Source: an uncultured Prevotellaceae bacterium
GTDB taxonomy: Bacteria > Bacteroidota > Bacteroidia > Bacteroidales > Bacteroidaceae
Direction: 5' to 3'
NCBI GenBank assembly: GCA_946624335.1
Contig: CAMOSA010000012.1
Location: 1 to 25,919, forward strand
Length of the DNA: 25,919 nucleotides
Within the stretch, counting starts at the first letter, position 1; every line of letters starts with the position of its first letter. Under the pieces are notes generated by a model, which worked only from the letters and a program-made list of their open reading frames with translations, was not told the DNA's origin and did no database searches. A program made the translations under genes and the position numbers. Positions 1-7,280 of this stretch are shown one piece after another.

Positions 1-179
1 CCTGTGGTATCTCTGGACAGATTCAGCACATCGCTGGTATGCAGGATTCTGGTATTATTATCTCTGTTAACAGCGACCCCGATGCTCCTATCAACCGCAT
101 TGCTGACTACGTGATTGTTGGTACTGTGGAAGAGGTAGTTCCCAAACTCATTAAGTATTATAAGCAGAACAGTAAATAA
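1..179 (+). CDS. etfA: Electron transfer flavoprotein alpha subunit, C-terminal fragment
   Basis: This is the 3' end of a gene that begins before the window; the reading frame starts at base 3 and gives 58 residues. The segment CGISGQIQHIAGM, the following SVNSDPDAPI and the ADYVIVG...VVPKLI ending match the C-terminal FAD-binding domain of EtfA. In the family this domain binds the flavin that takes electrons from acyl-CoA dehydrogenases and passes them on, acting in the cytoplasm as a heterodimer with EtfB. The acyl-CoA dehydrogenase gene that follows at 709 is its natural partner, but a DUF559 gene with flanking repeats now lies between them. Codon use favours T-ending codons (GGT, GCT, ATT), as expected of a well-expressed gene. 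Confidence 0.93.
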   Translation, partial: CGISGQIQHIAGMQDSGIIISVNSDPDAPINRIADYVIVGTVEEVVPKLIKYYKQNSK

Positions 180-188
180 AAAGAAAAA

Positions 189-232
189 GCCTCACCCCCA
201 ACCCCTCTCCCAAGGAGAGGGGAGTATATAGA
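189..232. repeat. Left 44-bp inverted repeat (copy R1) flanking the DUF559 gene
   Basis: This copy starts 10 bp after the etfA stop codon. Its reverse complement matches 660-703 at 43 of 44 positions. It contains a perfect 9-bp stem (CCCCTCTCC / GGAGAGGGG) with a 3-nt loop, next to a C-rich arm (CCTCACCCCCAACCCC). Further, more diverged copies are at 849-893 and 25674-25710. Confidence 0.93.
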
Positions 233-242
233 TTCGTGCGCG

Positions 243-620
243 ATGGGATTCCGCTATGAAACAGCTGCTCCCGACAGATATTCTTTGCTGAAAGAATATG
301 CAAAGAAGAATCGCAGGGAGATGACCGAAAGTGAACGGGTGCTATGGGAAGGACTAAGAAAATTGAATTGCGGATACCATTTCCGCCGGCAGCATCCCAT
401 TGGCGACTACATTGCCGACTTCATCTGCTTGAAAAGAAAACTGGTGATTGAGGTCGATGGTGGTTACCACAACGAGCCACAGCAACAGCAGAACGACCTA
501 TGGCGCACAGAGTTTATGGAAAGTAAAGGCTACACTGTACTCCGCTTTAAGAACGAAGAGATAAGCAACAACCTCAGCGAGGTTATAATGAGAATAAAAG
601 TACAATTGTTTAACGAATAA
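243..620 (+). CDS. DUF559 domain protein (Vsr-like endonuclease fold)
   Basis: The product has 125 residues. It matches the DUF559 family, whose fold is related to very-short-patch-repair (Vsr) and other PD-(D/E)xK nucleases. Visible hallmarks are MTESERVLWEGLR (27-39), the FRRQHPIGDYIADF segment (47-60) with Asp59, then VIEVDGGYH (68-76) with Glu70 and Asp72 as likely metal ligands, and VLRFKNEEI (99-107). The length is normal for a stand-alone member, so the gene looks intact. It is AT-richer than most genes nearby. It lies between etfA and its partner acyl-CoA dehydrogenase gene, with a 44-bp inverted repeat 10 bp outside each end, so gene and repeats look like one inserted unit. The cellular role of DUF559 proteins is not established; nuclease activity is inferred from the fold. 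Confidence 0.88.
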   Translation: MGFRYETAAPDRYSLLKEYAKKNRREMTESERVLWEGLRKLNCGYHFRRQHPIGDYIADFICLKRKLVIEVDGGYHNEPQQQQNDLWRTEFMESKGYTVLRFKNEEISNNLSEVIMRIKVQLFNE

Positions 621-659
621 AAATGATCCCCCGACCCTTTTCCCTCTTGAAGGAACAAG

Positions 660-703
660 TCTATATACTCCCCTCTCCTTGGGAGAGGGGTCGGGGGTGA
701 GGC
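660..703. repeat. Right 44-bp inverted repeat (copy R2) flanking the DUF559 gene
   Basis: This is the mirror image of the copy at 189-232, differing by one base, with the same 9-bp stem and 3-nt loop. It ends 5 bp before the ATG of the acyl-CoA dehydrogenase gene, so it forms the leader of that gene. Confidence 0.93.
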
Positions 704-708
704 TTATT

Positions 709-2508
709 ATGAATTACTATACCGATCATCCTGAGATTGGATTCTATCTCAATCATCCCCTGATGGCTCGCATCGTTGAGCTAAGGGAGAAAGGCTTTGC
801 TGACGCAAAGGAATATTCAGCCAGCTTAGCTGCGCCACAAGAGAATCTCTCCTCCTCCCCCCTCTCCCACGGGAGAGGGGCTGGGGGTGAGGCCGCTCCC
901 GTTGACCTGGGCGATGCCATCGAGAACTACCGTCAGATTCTCGACATCACGGGCGACGTGGCAGCCAACATCATCGCTCCCAACTCGGAGGACGTAGACC
1001 TGGAAGGTCCGCACCTCGAGAACGGTCGCATGATCTATGCATCCAAGACCTACGAGAACCTCGATGCCACGCGTAAGGCTGGCCTCTGGGGCGTCTCCAT
1101 GCCCCGTCGCTATGGCGGCCTGAACCTGCCGAACACGGTCTTCTCCATGCTCAGCGAGGTCATCTCAGCTGCCGATGCCGGCTTCCAGAACATCTGGAGC
1201 TTGCAGAGCTGCATCGACACCCTCTACGAGTTCGGCTCGGAAGAGCAGCGGCAGAAGTACATCCCCCGCATCTGCGCCGGAGAGACGATGTCGATGGACC
1301 TCACCGAACCCGATGCCGGTAGCGACCTGCAGCGCGTGATGTTGAAAGCCACTTTTGACGAGAAGGAGAACTGCTGGCGACTGAACGGCGTGAAGCGCTT
1401 CATCACCAATGGCGACAGCGACATCCACCTCGTGCTGGCCCGCTCAGAGGAAGGCACGAAGGACGGCCGCGGGCTGTCGATGTTCATCTACGACAAGCGT
1501 CAGGGCGGTGTCAACGTGCGCCACATCGAGCACAAGCTCGGCATCCACGGCTCGCCCACCTGCGAGCTGACCTACAAGAACGCCAAGGCTGAGCTCTGCG
1601 GAAGCACACGCCTCGGACTCATCAAATACGTCATGGCCCTCATGAACGGCGCCCGCCTCGGCATCGCCGCCCAGAGTGTCGGCCTCTCGCAGGAAGCCTA
1701 TAACGAAGGACTGGCCTATGCCAAGGAACGCGCGCAGTTCGGACAGAAGATCATCGAGTTCCCCGCCGTATTCGATATGCTTTCGCGCATGAAGGCCAAG
1801 CTCGATGCCGGCCGCTCGCTGCTCTACGAGACAGCCGCCTATGTCGATGTCTACAAGTGTCTCGAGGACATTGAGCGCACCGACCGTAAGCTCACGCCCG
1901 AAGAGAAGCAGGAGCTGAAGCGCTATCAGCGCCTGGCCGACGCCTTCACCCCTCTGGCTAAGGGCATGAACTCCGAGTACGCCAACCAGAACGCCTACGA
2001 CGCCATCAGCATCCACGGCGGATCGGGCTTCATCATGGAGTACAAGTGCCAGCGCCTCTATCGCGATGCCCGTATCTTCTCGATCTACGAGGGAACGACC
2101 CAGCTGCAGGTCGTGGCTGCCATCCGCTATATCATCAACGGCACGATGCTCCAAAACATCAAGGAGATGTTGGAGGAAGTGAAAAATGGAGGAGTGAAAA
2201 GTGAAAAATGGGCTGCGCTTATCGCCCGTGTCGAGAAAATGGTGGAGATTTACGAAGAAGCCCTCGACTCGGTCAAGGCCCTCGACAGCCAGGAGGCTAT
2301 CGACTTCCTCTCGCGCCGCCTCTACGACATGACCGCCGAGATCGTCATGTCGCTGCTCATCGTCCGCGACGCTGTGGCTGCGCCCGAGCTCTTCACGAAG
2401 AGCGCTGTCGTCTACGTAGGTATGGCCGAAGAGGACGTAATGGGTAAGGCAGCTTATATCCGCAACTTCAACCCCGCCACGCTCGACAACTTCCGTGCCG
2501 CCGAGTAA
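709..2508 (+). CDS. Acyl-CoA dehydrogenase, long form with C-terminal extension
   Basis: The product has 599 residues and is an FAD-dependent flavoenzyme that oxidises an acyl-CoA thioester to the 2-enoyl form and passes electrons to ETF. The middle domain has TEPDAGSD (about 199-206). The C-terminal helical domain has YAKERAQFG (about 337-345), and IYEGTTQLQ places the catalytic glutamate at 461. Roughly 120 residues follow, as in long bacterial members. The ATG at 709 gives the normal N-terminus (MNYYTDHPEIGFYL); an upstream TTG at 679 lies inside repeat R2 and only extends the frame through it. Residues about 47-62 (SSPLSHGRGAGGE) are encoded by another repeat copy, and residues about 490-501 look like a 7-bp repeat insert. 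Neither belongs to the family fold, but the frame stays open. The substrate chain length is not evident. The gene was probably once directly co-transcribed with etfA. Confidence 0.93.
   Translation: MNYYTDHPEIGFYLNHPLMARIVELREKGFADAKEYSASLAAPQENLSSSPLSHGRGAGGEAAPVDLGDAIENYRQILDITGDVAANIIAPNSEDVDLEGPHLENGRMIYASKTYENLDATRKAGLWGVSMPRRYGGLNLPNTVFSMLSEVISAADAGFQNIWSLQSCIDTLYEFGSEEQRQKYIPRICAGETMSMDLTEPDAGSDLQRVMLKATFDEKENCWRLNGVKRFITNGDSDIHLVLARSEEGTKDGRGLSMFIYDKRQGGVNVRHIEHKLGIHGSPTCELTYKNAKAELCGSTRLGLIKYVMALMNGARLGIAAQSVGLSQEAYNEGLAYAKERAQFGQKIIEFPAVFDMLSRMKAKLDAGRSLLYETAAYVDVYKCLEDIERTDRKLTPEEKQELKRYQRLADAFTPLAKGMNSEYANQNAYDAISIHGGSGFIMEYKCQRLYRDARIFSIYEGTTQLQVVAAIRYIINGTMLQNIKEMLEEVKNGGVKSEKWAALIARVEKMVEIYEEALDSVKALDSQEAIDFLSRRLYDMTAEIVMSLLIVRDAVAAPELFTKSAVVYVGMAEEDVMGKAAYIRNFNPATLDNFRAAE
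849..893. repeat. Repeat copy R3, in frame inside the acyl-CoA dehydrogenase gene
   Basis: Same orientation as the copy at 660-703. It has a 10-bp perfect stem (CCCCTCTCCC / GGGAGAGGGG) with a 2-nt loop, followed by CTGGGGGTGAGGC, which matches R2 apart from small changes. The repeat is about 45 bp, close to 15 codons, so it adds residues rather than shifting the frame. Confidence 0.88.
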
Positions 2509-2540
2509 TAAGGAGGTTGCACACATACAGCAAAAGCAAA

Positions 2541-2580
2541 CGAAAGCGATGGATGTCAAGGGTCCATCGCTTTCGTTTTT
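2541..2580 (+). terminator. Rho-independent terminator after the acyl-CoA dehydrogenase gene
   Basis: A perfect 13-bp stem (CGAAAGCGATGGA at 2541-2553 with its complement at 2563-2575) and a 9-nt loop are followed by TTTTT. It lies 32 bp after the stop codon. The minus-strand gene at 2603 ends next to it, so it may serve both directions. Confidence 0.88.
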
Positions 2581-2602
2581 CGTCATCTCATGAGGGCCGT
2601 CC

Positions 2603-2791
2603 TCAGTCCTGGTACTTCCAGAAATCGTACTTCTTGCGCAACTCGTCCTGTTGATCCTTTGGCAGGGACTTGAAATAGCCGCGCCAGCTGGGGCAGAAAT
2701 TGATCTGCCAGCGCCAGAAACGGCCTACGAGAGACTTCGGGTTCTTGTCATACTGCGCACGTAGCTTGCAGTTCTCACAGGGGTACTTCAT
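2603..2791 (-). CDS. Small conserved cysteine-containing protein of unknown function
   Basis: A 62-residue basic, tryptophan-rich protein. It opens with MKYPCENCKLRA, with a CxxC at 5 and 8, and has a third cysteine at 33 in NFCPSW; W26, W28 and W36 cluster round it. I recall similar small proteins from other Bacteroidales genomes but know of no assigned function. The CxxC...C pattern suggests a metal or structural site; this is inference. There is no signal peptide, so it should be cytoplasmic. Support for its being real comes from a -7 promoter element about 40 bp upstream and a terminator just beyond its stop. It stands alone, convergent with the acyl-CoA dehydrogenase gene. Confidence 0.72.
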   Translation of the reverse strand: MKYPCENCKLRAQYDKNPKSLVGRFWRWQINFCPSWRGYFKSLPKDQQDELRKKYDFWKYQD

Positions 2792-2829
2792 AATCTATAA
2801 CATTTTTTTATGGTGGTCTGTTTCGGGCG

Positions 2830-2837
2830 CAAAGATA
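2830..2837 (-). promoter_or_regulatory. Bacteroidetes -7 element upstream of the small Cys protein
   Basis: On the minus strand this reads TATCTTTG, matching TAnnTTTG. It would give a transcript start about 31 bp before the ATG. No clear -33 TTTG is seen at the expected spacing. Confidence 0.55.
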
Positions 2838-2993
2838 CATATTTCGTAGATAACGCGGAAGAGAAAAGCAAAAAAAAGAGAGGAAAAGAAGGGCTGCGAC
2901 CTCGATTGCTAACCGCTGCAATCTATGATGTCGTCCTGGTGGCACTGACGGCCCCTGGGCCTACACCTTAATTATTTACTTAACTTTTGCAGT

Positions 2994-3075
2994 ACTCAAC
3001 TTCTATGGTGCATCCCGAATTTGGAATGCACCATAGAAGTTGAGTCCATGATCATTCGTGGGTCTGTTCATGGAC
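2994..3075. repeat. Two adjacent hairpins, one with a 20-bp perfect stem
   Basis: The arms 2994-3013 and 3026-3045 are perfect 20-bp complements around a 12-nt loop. A second hairpin overlaps by two bases at its left arm: 3044-3051 (GTCCATGA) pairs with 3068-3075 (TCATGGAC). Neither is followed by a T-run, so they do not look like simple terminators, and there is no gene within 150 bp. The rest of 2840-3200 holds no coding region that I can support. Confidence 0.75.
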
Positions 3076-3201
3076 ATAACATTGGTGACATACCGTGGTG
3101 TGCCATTCTGTCTGAGCGCCATTATACGTATGACTGCGGATAATCATATTTTAGGGTCATAAAGGGTCAGCGAGTGCCAGCGAAACACAGCATACAAATA
3201 A

Positions 3202-3711
3202 TTTTTTGCGGATTCATCCTACACTCCTACACCTTTTGCACTTTATGGGCTGAATACCAGCGACTTTAATGGGTGTAGGATGGGGCGTAGGATGGGTGTA
3301 GAAGGTGTAGGATAAAGGCCAATTTAACGGTTTTTCACAGAATAGCCCGCCCTTTTTTGACCGTCTGCCAGATCGGTTGGCGATGCTACGCAGAGCGTGC
3401 CGGAGCGTTAGGTCTTCAAGCTTTGACACCTAGGTCAATCTGCGATTCCCATTAGTGGGACTCTCAATTCCCATTAGTGGGACTCGGACATATCGTCATG
3501 CATATCTGCGGGAACACGCAGTGCGATAACGTCAAGCAATCTGGCAGACGGGAAAAATGGGGCGGGTCATTCTGTGTGAAAGGCCTGTTTTTGGCCTTCA
3601 TCCTACACCCCTACACCCATCCTACACCCCATCCTACACCCATTTATGCCGTTGGTATTCAGTCAATAAGGTGCAAAAGGTGTAGGAGTGTAGGATGAAT
3701 TGTGAAAAAAC
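3202..3711. repeat. Long imperfect inverted repeat (fold-back element)
   Basis: The left arm (3202-3373) and right arm (3539-3711) are clearly similar when one is reversed; the spacer is about 165 bp. Each arm carries internal near-repeats of GTGTAGGATGG and ends on the spacer side in GTCTGCCAGAT or its complement. The spacer holds two direct copies of ATTCCCATTAGTGGGACTC (near 3446 and 3468), each with a small CCCA/TGGG palindrome. Short open frames on the two strands give the same THPTPHPTPI peptide only because the arms mirror each other. It resembles a MITE or fold-back element; no target-site duplication was recognised. Confidence 0.8.
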
Positions 3712-3769
3712 GATTAGTGTCAGGTCGAAATGCAGCTCATTCATGATGTGCTGTCTGCAGCAAGGTGCT

Positions 3770-4825
3770 TCATGACAGCGTGTGCCTCAGGTAGCTGCTG
3801 AGCGTGTAGCTGATGTTGTCCATGGCGACTTCGCGCCGTAGGGCTTCCTGAGGAGACAATCCGGGAGGATTGATGCATAGGACATCGGCGAAACCAGCCT
3901 GGATGAGCGCCGGGCGGTCGTCGATGCGCCCGGCCAGCAATACGGCGCGAGCACCATGGCTGCAGCAGCGGCGAAGGATGCGCTCGGGAAGTTTGCCCAT
4001 CAGCGTCTGGCGGTCGGCGCTGCCTTCGCCCGTGACGACGAGAGCGGCGTCGGCGAGGAGGTCGTCGAAGCGGAAAGCATCGAGCAGCAGGTCGGCCCCC
4101 GGACAGCAGGTGGCACCGAGATACTGGATGAAGGCATAGCCGAGACCGCCTGCGGCGCCTGCTCCGGGGTGGCCGGAACGGTCGAAGCCCATGCGCCGGG
4201 CCGACAGTCTGGCAAAATGGCGTGCACGGCTCTCCAGCGCTTCGACGACGGCTGGCGTGGCGCCTTTCTGGGGTGCAAAGACGGCGGCGGCTCCCTCTGG
4301 ACCGCAGAGCGGGTTGCGGACATCGGTGGCGATGGTGACGTGGAGGTCGTGCCAAGGCGCTGCTGTCGTGCCGAAAGCATCGGTCAGCGCTCGCAGCATC
4401 CCTCGTCCGGCATCGCTGGTGGCGCTGCCTCCAAGGCCAATGATGAAGCGTGTGCAGCCTCGGCCGAGGGCGTCGGTGATGAGCTGGCCAACGCCGTAGC
4501 TGCTGGCCTCGAGGGGGCGACGCTCACCGGGTGTCAGCAGGGTGAGGCCAATCACCTGTGCCACCTCGATGACGGCTGTCGTGCCAGAGATGACGTAGGT
4601 GGTGGGGATGGGGCGTAGGAGCGGGTCGCAGGCTATGGTCTGGACGACTTGGCCGCCTGTGGCTGCCCGATATGCTTCGAGCCACCCTTCGCCGCCGTCG
4701 CTGACGGGGAGGGTGAGGACTTCGGCATCGGGCCTGACGGCAAGGATGCCTTCCCTGGCTGCGGCGTTGGCCTCAGCCGAAGAAAGGCATCCCTTGAAGG
4801 AGTCTATGGCGCAAAGGACTCTCAC
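3770..4825 (-). CDS. glxK: Glycerate kinase (type 2, GarK/GlxK family)
   Basis: 351 residues. It phosphorylates D-glycerate with ATP, giving 2-phosphoglycerate in the characterised GarK/GlxK members, which feeds lower glycolysis. The N-terminus LCAIDSFKGCLSS, the LPVSDGGEGW segment, GLGGSATSDAGRGML in the middle and TGEGSADRQTLMGKLP near the C-terminus are the conserved blocks of this family, in the right order, and the length is near normal. The start is GTG; its first bases overlap the purN stop codon (GTGA), so the two genes are translationally coupled. No promoter is needed between them. GarK versus GlxK cannot be separated by eye, so the symbol is tentative. Confidence 0.9.
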   Translation of the reverse strand: MRVLCAIDSFKGCLSSAEANAAAREGILAVRPDAEVLTLPVSDGGEGWLEAYRAATGGQVVQTIACDPLLRPIPTTYVISGTTAVIEVAQVIGLTLLTPGERRPLEASSYGVGQLITDALGRGCTRFIIGLGGSATSDAGRGMLRALTDAFGTTAAPWHDLHVTIATDVRNPLCGPEGAAAVFAPQKGATPAVVEALESRARHFARLSARRMGFDRSGHPGAGAAGGLGYAFIQYLGATCCPGADLLLDAFRFDDLLADAALVVTGEGSADRQTLMGKLPERILRRCCSHGARAVLLAGRIDDRPALIQAGFADVLCINPPGLSPQEALRREVAMDNISYTLSSYLRHTLS

Positions 4826-5385
4826 TGCTCAAACAGTCGCTCCAGCACCTCGGGATAATGAGCCATCTCGAGGACGTGGACCTTGTCGGCTATCGTCTCG
4901 GGCGTGTCGTCGGGCGAGACGGGCGTGCTGTACTGTGCGATGATCTCGCCGCCGTCGCAGACGGGGCTGACGTAATGGACGGTGATGCCCGTGACCGTGT
5001 CGCCGGCCGCCTTTACTGCTTCATGGACGTGGTGACCCCACATTCCCTTGCCGCCGTGACGAGGCAAGAGGGCAGGGTGGATATTGACGATGCGCCGCGG
5101 AAAGGCTTCGATGAGGAAGTCGGGTACCATAGGCAGGAAGCCGGCGAGGACGATAAACTCAATGCCGTTGGAGCGCAGAAGAGGGAGTATGACGTCGGGG
5201 TTGTTGAGGTCGGCCTTGGGCACGACGCATGACGGTACACCGAGTCGTTTCGCCCTTTCGAGGGCGAAAGCATCAGCGCGGTTGCTCACGACGAGAGCGG
5301 TGCGGATGTTTTCGGACCCTCGGAAGTGCTGAATGATATTCTCACAATTGGTGCCGCTGCCCGACACGAAAATGGCGATGTTCAC
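4822..5385 (-). CDS. purN: Phosphoribosylglycinamide formyltransferase
   Basis: 187 residues. It transfers a formyl group from 10-formyltetrahydrofolate to glycinamide ribonucleotide in purine synthesis. FVSGSGTN (6-13) is the phosphate-binding N-terminus, NIHPALLP holds Asn101 and His103, and VCDGGEI holds Asp144, giving the full catalytic triad. The only sensible start is GTG at 5385 (VNIAIFVSGSG). Upstream the frame stays open through 26 heptanucleotide repeats, giving LSTLNSQ-like peptide, back into the transporter gene; that extension has no ATG in the repeat region and is not part of the family. The repeats occupy the place where a promoter or leader would lie, so purN may depend on read-through from the transporter. 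It overlaps the glycerate kinase gene by 4 bp. Confidence 0.92.
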   Translation of the reverse strand: MNIAIFVSGSGTNCENIIQHFRGSENIRTALVVSNRADAFALERAKRLGVPSCVVPKADLNNPDVILPLLRSNGIEFIVLAGFLPMVPDFLIEAFPRRIVNIHPALLPRHGGKGMWGHHVHEAVKAAGDTVTGITVHYVSPVCDGGEIIAQYSTPVSPDDTPETIADKVHVLEMAHYPEVLERLFEQ

Positions 5386-5393
5386 TTTGGGAA

Positions 5394-5575
<182 letters not shown>

Positions 5576-5585
5576 GACGTACGGC

Positions 5586-7109
5586 TCAGGCCACCTTCTC
5601 GAGGCGTTTCATCATGGCGAACATGAAGAGGGCAGAGAGGAGGCAGAGGGCTGCAAAGACCAGCCATACGGTGGTCAGCGAGAGGTCGCCCCAGAGGATG
5701 CCACCGACGGAGACGAGGAGGTTGCCGATGGCAGTGGCGACGAACCAACCTCCCATCATCATACCTTTGTATTTAGGAGGTGCCACCTTCGAGACGAAGG
5801 AGATGCCCATCGGGGAGAGCAGCAGTTCGCCGAAGGTGAGGATGAGATAGACGCTGATGAGCCAATAGGGCGATGCGGGATAGGCGGCCGTGCCGGCTTC
5901 GATGGCGGCTTTCTGCTCGTTGGGCGTCAACAGGCCCTGTGAGGCGAAGATCATCACGCAGAACGCCACGGCGGCAACGATCATGCCATAGGCTATCTTG
6001 CGCGGGGCCTTGGGTTCCTTGCCCTTGGCGGCCAAAGCACCGAAGATGGCCATCGACACGGGCGTCAGCGCCACGACGTAGAACGGGTTGAACTGCTGGA
6101 AGATGGGTGCGCTGATGTCTACGCTGCCTGTGGCCTGAGTGTACTGGTAGCCGAGGAAGGCACAGGCTGCCGCAATGACGAGGGCGGCGATGCCTTTGCC
6201 CTTGGTCGTCTTTGACTGGAACACGGAGAAGAGGCCATAGACGATGAAGATGATGGCCACGAGATTCCATACGTTGAACGGCATGGTGTGAACGCCTTCG
6301 GCTGTCTTCTGCGTGAACTGGTTGGCGAAGTAGGTCAGCGAGAGACCGTTCTGGTGGAAGGCCATCCAGAAGAAGATGACGACGGCGAAGACGAGCACGA
6401 GTGCCGTGATGCGCTGGCGTGTCTCCTCCGGCGAGAGCTGCTCCTCGGCCACGGCAGCTGCGGTGTCCTTCTTCTTGTCGCCCTCGACGTGGCGGAAGGT
6501 GCTGCGGAAGGCGTAGTAGATGGCGATGGACAGGATCAGCGAGACGCAGGCCACGGCGAAAGCGAAGTGGTAGGAGTCGGCGTGGCTGAAGCCCAGGTCT
6601 GTCTCGGCCCACTTCATGATCTCGACGGCAGCCGTCGGAGCAAACAGGGCACCGATGTTAATGGCCATATAGAAGATGGAGAAGCCCGAGTCGCGGCGCG
6701 CGGCGAAGGCCGGATCATCGTAGAGGTTACCGACCATGACCTGCAGATTGCCCTTGAACAGACCCGTCCCGAATGAGATCAGCAGCAAGGCGGCAAACAT
6801 ACCGGCCAGTGCCACTCCGCCGCTACCGAGCGGCACGGCCAGCAGCAGGTAGCCGAAGAACATGATGAGGATGCCGATGGTCACCATACGGCCGAAGCCG
6901 AACTTGTCGGCCAAGATACCGCCCACGAGAGGCAGGAAGTACACCAGGCCGAGGAAGGCACCATAGATAATACCAGAAACAGACTCCGAGAGACCGAAGT
7001 TCTCACCGAGGAAGAGGGCGAAGACGGCTATCATCGTGTAGTAGCCGAAACGTTCGCCCGTGTTGGCCAATGCCAGTGCATAAAGGCCTTTAGGTTGGTT
7101 CTCAAACAT
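5586..7109 (-). CDS. POT/PTR family proton-coupled peptide transporter
   Basis: A 507-residue polytopic inner-membrane protein with about 12-14 hydrophobic segments. The POT signature appears at the start as NTGERFGYY (16-24), and FYMAINIGALFAP is the second PTR signature (FYxxINxG). In the canonical ExxERF motif the first glutamate helps proton coupling; here that position is Asn16, while Glu19-Arg20 are kept. I recall the same pattern in other Bacteroidetes members. The expected role is proton-driven uptake of di- or tripeptides. The gene has its own -7 promoter element upstream and lies ahead of purN and the glycerate kinase gene on the same strand. Read-through could express all three, although the functions are unrelated. 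Confidence 0.9.
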   Translation of the reverse strand: MFENQPKGLYALALANTGERFGYYTMIAVFALFLGENFGLSESVSGIIYGAFLGLVYFLPLVGGILADKFGFGRMVTIGILIMFFGYLLLAVPLGSGGVALAGMFAALLLISFGTGLFKGNLQVMVGNLYDDPAFAARRDSGFSIFYMAINIGALFAPTAAVEIMKWAETDLGFSHADSYHFAFAVACVSLILSIAIYYAFRSTFRHVEGDKKKDTAAAVAEEQLSPEETRQRITALVLVFAVVIFFWMAFHQNGLSLTYFANQFTQKTAEGVHTMPFNVWNLVAIIFIVYGLFSVFQSKTTKGKGIAALVIAAACAFLGYQYTQATGSVDISAPIFQQFNPFYVVALTPVSMAIFGALAAKGKEPKAPRKIAYGMIVAAVAFCVMIFASQGLLTPNEQKAAIEAGTAAYPASPYWLISVYLILTFGELLLSPMGISFVSKVAPPKYKGMMMGGWFVATAIGNLLVSVGGILWGDLSLTTVWLVFAALCLLSALFMFAMMKRLEKVA

Positions 7110-7152
7110 AACGTTTTTGTATAATTTGGGGTTATATTGTTTAATTTTGCGG

Positions 7153-7160
7153 CAAAGATA
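7153..7160 (-). promoter_or_regulatory. -7 element of the peptide transporter gene
   Basis: On the minus strand this reads TATCTTTG, matching TAnnTTTG, and lies about 44 bp before the transporter ATG. The surroundings are AT-rich. The -33 element is not clear. Confidence 0.55.
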
Positions 7161-7234
7161 AATAAAAGTTGCTGAAAAGATAAATAATTTAATAAAAAAG
7201 TGAGCCTAAACTTTCGTATTCTCTTTTTTTTGTC

Positions 7235-7242
7235 TACTTTTG
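7235..7242 (+). promoter_or_regulatory. -7 element of the SusC/SusD operon promoter
   Basis: TACTTTTG matches TAnnTTTG. A TTTCG at 7212-7216 lies 18 bp upstream and could be a weak -33 element. Transcription would start near 7249, inside the longest open frame from 7200, so translation must begin at the ATG at 7281. Confidence 0.62.
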
Positions 7243-7280
7243 CGCCGCGTAAAAAGAAAACACAAAATATTCTTTATTCA

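Noticed and set aside
679..708. TTG start adding ten residues to the acyl-CoA dehydrogenase
   Set aside because: These codons lie inside repeat R2 and the peptide is repeat-derived; the ATG at 709 begins the conserved N-terminus.
1444..2586. 380-residue open frame on the minus strand, opposite the acyl-CoA dehydrogenase gene
   Set aside because: It is antisense to a clear enzyme, has no recognisable domain, and results from the high-GC codon pattern of the true gene. Similar long antisense frames at 8637-9338, 10638-11444, 16291-17262, 18865-19782 and 22290-23060 were rejected for the same reason.
3214..3698. Two short open frames (3214-3429 minus, 3477-3698 plus) with the same THPTPHPTPI peptide
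   Set aside because: The shared peptide comes from the mirrored arms of the inverted repeat, and neither has a family match or start signals.
3946..4618. 220-residue plus-strand frame opposite the glycerate kinase gene
   Set aside because: Antisense to a well-supported kinase with all of its family motifs; the frame is a by-product of GC-rich codons.
6288..6776. 162-residue plus-strand frame within the transporter region
   Set aside because: Acidic, low-complexity translation antisense to the POT transporter, with no family features.
7200..7280. Upstream start that would lengthen SusC by 27 residues
   Set aside because: The segment contains the -7 promoter element and lies before the predicted transcript start; the ATG at 7281 gives a proper signal peptide.
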